Assembly: GCA_039881045.1 (NCBI GenBank)
Contig: JAYWVB010000009.1
Coordinates: 310,001-374,000, forward strand
Reading direction: 5' to 3'
Length of the DNA stretch: 64,000 nt
From: Chaetomium olivaceum
Taxonomy: Eukaryota; Ascomycota; Sordariomycetes; Sordariales; Chaetomiaceae
Shown here: in pieces, positions 59,452 to 64,000 of the stretch
Layout of the letters: every line of letters begins with the position of its first letter
Position numbering within the stretch: position 1 is the stretch's first letter
Notes under the pieces: generated by a model
The model's input: the letters and a program-made list of their open reading frames with translations, nothing else
What the model was told of the DNA's origin: nothing
The model's database searches: none
Made by a program: the position numbers and the translations under genes

Positions 59452-60252
59452 TCATGAGCGAGTGCTGTCCATGGTCTTCTTTGCCCGATCGAGAGCATCG
59501 GCCTTGACATCCTCCTGTGATTGGGTCACGTCAATGGTGATGACGTCAATTTCGTCGGGCGTGGGCCGCTCGAGTACTTCGAATTGGCTGTGGACCATGT
59601 TGGCGCCCATGTAGTGGTTCTTGCGCGCGGATACCCTCTCCAAGAGGACCTCTTCGGGAGCGTCCAGGTAGATGAAGTGAAGGTGGACGTTGGGGGTGAA
59701 GTAAGGGGCGACTCGGATGACATCGCGGTATTTGCGCTTGAGCGCCGAGCAGGTCAAGACCACGCCGTCACTGCCCTTGTCCAATTCGTGGATGGATGCT
59801 TCGCGGAGGGCCGTCAGCCAATCCCACCGATCCGCGTCGGTCAGGGGGATGCCGGCGCTCATCTTGTCGATGTTGGCCTTGGGATGGTACTAGAACGACA
59901 AGGTGAGCATGTGGTTCGACCAGTCGACAATACCTTCGCTCGTATGAGCGCAGGGCTAGGTACATACCTCATCACCCTCGACGAAGGGTAGCTGGAGCGA
60001 ATCCGCAATGTGTTTGGCTACCGTGCTCTTCCCACACCCGGCGGGCCCCGTCACGAGCCAGATATGTTGGTCCTTGGCCGGGGTCTCGGCCGCGGATGCG
60101 GCGCCGCCATTGGTCATGACGCCATTGGAGAGCGTGGTCGGTAGTCGCGAAGCCTTGGGAGAAGACGGGATACTCTGGCGCCCGGATGACATGGCTCCGG
60201 AAGAGGACGGTCTTTGGCCATTGACCGCTACGGAGGTGTTGTAGGACAACAT
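59452..60252 (-). CDS. Gluconokinase (thermoresistant-type, GntK family)
   Basis: It phosphorylates D-gluconate with ATP to 6-phosphogluconate, feeding the pentose phosphate pathway. Exons on the minus strand are 60252-59968 and 59889-59452, with a 78-nt GT-AG intron (59967-59890). The product is 240 residues. A Ser-rich 60-residue extension precedes HIWLVTGPAGCGKSTVAKHI, whose P-loop GPAGCGKST lies at residues 69-77. Then come FVEGDEYHPKANIDKMSAGI (typical gluconate-binding D-x-H-P), PLTDADRWDWLTALRE, VLTCSALKRKYRDVIR and FIYLDAPEEVLLERVSARKN with HYM. The N-terminal extension makes it longer than the core fungal enzyme of about 180-200 residues; the open frame reaches further upstream, so the exact start is a choice. 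Confidence 0.92.
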
Positions 60253-63200
60253 TGTGATGGATGTAATGGATGGATCGAGTAGAAAGTGGCGAGGTCCGGC
60301 AACGATGACTCTATTGCATATCGCACTGGATGAGGCGGTTTCGTTTTTTATTGCGACGGGAAGCACTGGGTTTATGGATGATGGTGGCGGAAAAGAAGGG
60401 GGGAGTGGGGGTTCGTTAAGGATCTTGGTGTAAGTGAGTGAAGTGAGTGTTGGGCGAGTTCCAGGTTGGGATGAAAGCAGGACCCGATCGTTCAAACGGG
60501 AGAGAATAAAAGCACCGAAACTGTCCGACTCGACACCTGACTAGGAGAGAAACAACCGGTGGGACAAAATACTGTTGAAACCAAACAATGGATGGAAGCC
60601 AGGGAAAGGAGCCAGGCCGATGGCGGACCGAGAGGCATTCTTATAAGCTGACGCTCTGAGTGGGCGCCAAACCCACGGGTCTGGCAGCGATGACCTAACG
60701 CTTTCTCTGACAGGCCCAGGCCGCCGTCTGGGGGCAGAGGGAGACCAGGGCGCAAGGGGGTACCTTTCCTAATTTTCAACGGGATCGAATGAACTCATTA
60801 GTCGCGGGATGCAGGCAGGTCATTTACCATCCATGTCGGGTACTGTACATGCTCACCGGTGCATGGACGGTCCCGCACCTCTCGCGTGCTCTCCAGCGTC
60901 TTCGCGGGGGTGAGTCTCACAAATCCCACTTCGACGGGAATCCTATTGGCGCCCGAGGAGCCTTGGAATGACTTTGAGCCCATCCCCGGCCGCCATGACT
61001 GGTGGAATCGGCCGCTTGGCATGGGGCGTGTGCAGCGAGGGTGTCTGTTCAGTCACTTATTCGGACCTCATTGTGGAAACTCGGGGAAGCTTTTCCCAGA
61101 CCAGTGTGGGATGGATCGAGAAACCGAGATCGACAAACTAGAGTACCTGAGTTGGGGCTCGCTTCCTAAACTCGATCCCGCGTTCCATTGTTGAGGCTTT
61201 TGCGACGGCAACAAACACCGTGTAAATGCCGACTGTGACACCCGAGATAGATCGAAGCATCTTCCATGTATTGGGGGGTTCAGGATGCTGGAGGTTGCTG
61301 GAGGATAGGTACCGACAAACGAGTAGAAATTCCCGATCACTGGCGGGGCACCGGGGACTCCCTTGGTTGCCGACTGCCAGAATTTTGGGATAGCGTGGGG
61401 GCGCCCGTGTTCAAAGTTGGGGGTGAAGTTGGGGTGGCTGAGGCGAAGGGGTGTGTTGAAACCCGCCCTCATTCCTCCAAGTTGCTTCCAAGCCAACGCC
61501 AACGCCAACGCCAACGCCAACGAACAAATTCAAGAAAAGAGCAATTTATTTCTCCCGCTTGAATCATGGAGCGCTTTCACAATTGTCGTCACGAGGAAGG
61601 TTTCCACTTAGTACATCTGTACACACGATAAGTGAAGCATCGTATACCCAGCCAACACTGACTAAAAAGGGCACGCTTCACACAAGAAAAGCAATGGAAC
61701 TTCGGTGTCAGGTTGTGCAGCTCTCACTAACATAGCCCCGCCGAGGAATGACTGGCGAAGTGGGCATGGTGGGGGAGCCAAAAAAAGCGATGGGAGAAGC
61801 GGAGACTCGAGCGCCACTCAAGAGCCGGAGACGGTCGAAGGCCTCGTGACATGCCCTGTTTTGGCTGCCCCACTCGGCTAGTTCATCCCTTCCCGGGTCC
61901 ACGACGCCCCAGGAAAACCCCGGGAAATACATAGCTCCGCCGGCTTCAGCTTCCGGCTTCACCGGGCGAAGAGGTCGAGGTCTGCTGACTTTGCCATCGA
62001 AGCTAAGCTCAGCCACGTCCAGCAGTTTGCGCCGACACTAGGTGACTAGTTACTGACAAAACCAGTCATTTGTGTAGTTACTGCCCCATCGCTTTATTGT
62101 ACTGGAGCCGTATCCGAAGTGGTATCCGATCTTGAAAAAGAAAAAAAAAACCGAACTCACTATCCCGAAAAGCGTAACAAGGGGGATTCCATCCGACAAC
62201 CTTGGCGGCGGGAGGTGGGAATAGCTTCGCATATCCCGCAACGCACTACTGCGGGGGGTCGGAATCAAGGGAACATGCTTCAGCTCTTTCTGGTTGCCAA
62301 GGTCCTGCACCCCGGACACTGCTACAGCTGTCAAACAACACCTCTCAACTTCTCACCGCTTCATGGTTCGGCTTCGCAAGCGATAGGACAACGATTGCTG
62401 GCCGGTAGAGGAACCAGTCAAGGTGTCGGATCACCCTGCAGCTCTTCCAATTCATCGATGTGCATTGGCGACCGACTGCAGGTGAACTATCGTGGCCTGT
62501 CTTGAACCCGTCCGAAACGGCCTCTGCCTGCGAGTTTCGAACGGCAACGGCCGCGCCCATGGCAGACTGACATGGCTAAACAGGTTCACGAAGGCATGGG
62601 AGCTGCAGGGCTCTATACTCCATCACACCTACTCCGTACTCGCAGGGCCCCAAAGACGGTCGCCGTCAGTCAGCCCGCATGACACACCCATGAGGCTTGA
62701 AGCAGTCAGCAAAGCAAGTCCAAGGCTCAGTCGTGTGTCACGACTTGGAACGCAATGGGTTCATACTCGAAAAGCTCGGCTGTCCCTCGCCTCCTCCACA
62801 GTATGTTGTATACTTCGTCATAGTATAACCACAGACGTCAGGGAAGAAGTTCCAGACCATGCCCATCGCATCTCCCCACCTGCGAAAGGGCAAGGGTGGC
62901 TTTCTTATTTTGTTAGCTTCGTTCCCAAGAACAAAGGCATGGACCGCGGTGGCCCTTGTTCCGCGACCGACCAAACCACGCCTGATGAGATGCAGCAAGC
63001 CCAACGAACCAGAACGCCGAAGGACGTGGTTTGCATGATAACAGGCCAACCCCAACAAGCGCAAACGCCCCGGTTCTGTTTAGGTGCTGGTACCACCGTT
63101 TGTTCCACCCTTGGCTCGCCGATCAAGCATATCGTCACACTACTTGGTTACATAGTAGATGTCTGTGCGATTCCCTTGTTGGGACAGAACGAACAACGAC

Positions 63201-64000
63201 GCCTCACTCTTTCCTCCCTTCCGAGCCTGTTGAGGTCCGATCTCGACTTAGCTTTCTTCCTCCCCAATAGGTCGTCGTCCCCCTCTCCAACCCAAAAAAA
63301 TATCTACTGGCTGGATTGTGACAATCGTTTCGAGACCGGTACAAGTTGCTTGAGACGGGCATGTGGTTTCTTACGTTCAAGTTGTACGTCATCGCTGTAT
63401 GTTTATACATACATTCCATACCGCTTCTGGTCACAGGGGTCCGCTTTAAGCCAAGTTGGCGAAGGCGAACCCATTTTCAATCGTCTGGAGAATGAGATTC
63501 GGCGGGTTTGGCATTCAGCTCGTCCGATTCCCGCTCTTCTCTTCGAACCAGAAGTGAGTGTGCGAATTTGCCTGCCTGATGCCCCTCCCTCACCTTCCCT
63601 TTCAGGCCAGCAGCGCCACCCCCAACGTAAGACACAGCTTGTGCTCCGTCCCAACTTAGGTATGTAGGTAGGTAAGTACAAGATACAGTGGTGTCCCAAA
63701 GCGTATTTGGAAAAGCTCGAGGAAAATGCTGTCCTCAGATTGTCTCATATCCAATCTATTGATCATCAATTGGCTGTCACTTACCTTAGTATTGTTCCCT
63801 TTGTGTGGCTAGTGAAGCTCCGAAGTTGTGGCTTCCAGCTACCCCGCCCTCTAAGCTCTCCTTGGGCTGGATGTGGGCACAGCACGTGCAAATGGTGGGT
63901 CGCCAGCCAGTAAATTCAAGCTGGAAGTGCCGATTTGGGCAGTTGGGGACGCATGCAGAAGGCGTGAAGAGGTGCTGTGACTCTGTACTGTGTAAGCTAG
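60253..64000. other. 3.7-kb gene-poor right end
   Basis: The first part is the gluconokinase promoter. No recognisable protein is present in the rest. Noted are a CCAACG tandem repeat (61495-61522), an A10 run near 62142-62151, and one unusually long open frame, 62492-63667 (+, 391 codons). That frame has no motif, no homology I recognise and a composition like translated non-coding DNA. This stretch may be the long 5' region of a gene beyond the window. Confidence 0.5.
61495..61522. repeat. (CCAACG) tandem repeat
   Basis: About five hexanucleotide units in the gene-poor right end; no associated feature. Confidence 0.9.

Noticed and set aside
62492..63667. Annotating the 391-codon open frame as a gene
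   Set aside because: No domain, start context or splice evidence; composition looks like translated non-coding DNA. Kept only as a finding.
1..64000. tRNA, rRNA, CRISPR or a secondary-metabolite cluster
   Set aside because: No tRNA B-box with matching arms, no rRNA blocks, no direct-repeat arrays and no biosynthetic core enzymes were seen.

Overview
The window is nuclear DNA of a filamentous ascomycete, most likely a Sordariomycete of the Sordariales (Chaetomiaceae-like). This is inferred from short GT-AG introns with CTRAY branch sites, conserved ascomycete housekeeping genes, a roughly 1260-residue Nup120, and GC-rich codon use. No bacterial operons, CRISPR arrays, rRNA or convincing tRNA genes were seen, and no novel defence or biosynthetic system was found.

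Layout, left to right. 1-1820: decayed Pif1/Helitron-type helicase. 2438-6279 (+): nucleoporin Nup120. 6657-7831 (-): retromer Vps26. 8971-9966 (+): ribosomal protein L9. 10856-12122 (-): Cys-rich single-pass surface protein. 12955-14287 (+): HNH_2 nuclease-fold protein. 15304-16872 (+): V-ATPase subunit H, frame-broken many times. 17458-18149 (+): acylphosphatase in five exons. 18705-22495 (-): DUF726/TMCO4-like membrane hydrolase. 23249-24512 (-): Utp23. 25252-26925 (-): Ptc7-type mitochondrial PP2C. 27841-32624 (-): Caf120/Skg3-type PH protein. 32.6-37.2 kb: gene-poor. 37171-41171 (+): Rad53-type kinase (FHA-kinase-FHA). 42210-45056 (-): zinc-module, low-complexity protein. 45758-48334 (-): Stt3. 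49302-50027 (-) and 50396-51339 (+): divergent RPL35 and RPL6. 52259-53093 (+): Golgi SNARE Gos1. 53416-54563 (-) and 54978-56653 (+): divergent Atp10 and branched-chain dehydrogenase E2. 59452-60252 (-): gluconokinase. The last 3.7 kb has no gene I can support.

The genes are unrelated housekeeping functions: nuclear pore, retromer and Golgi traffic, ribosome, V-ATPase, N-glycosylation, DNA-damage signalling and mitochondrial metabolism. Two divergent pairs share short promoters and a theme: RPL35/RPL6 (both 60S proteins) and ATP10/BCKDH-E2 (both mitochondrial).

The strongest unusual signal is a high, clustered load of 1-5 nt frame-breaking indels, mostly next to G/C homopolymers. They hit VMA13 (about a dozen), RPL6 (two), ATP10 (two), PTC7 (two), the E2 gene, RAD53, the surface-protein gene and the zinc-module gene. 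NUP120, STT3, the DUF726 gene and the PH-protein gene are intact over 2-4 kb each. Hits in normally essential genes point to consensus errors in part of the assembly, but real decay of individual genes, VMA13 above all, cannot be excluded from sequence alone.
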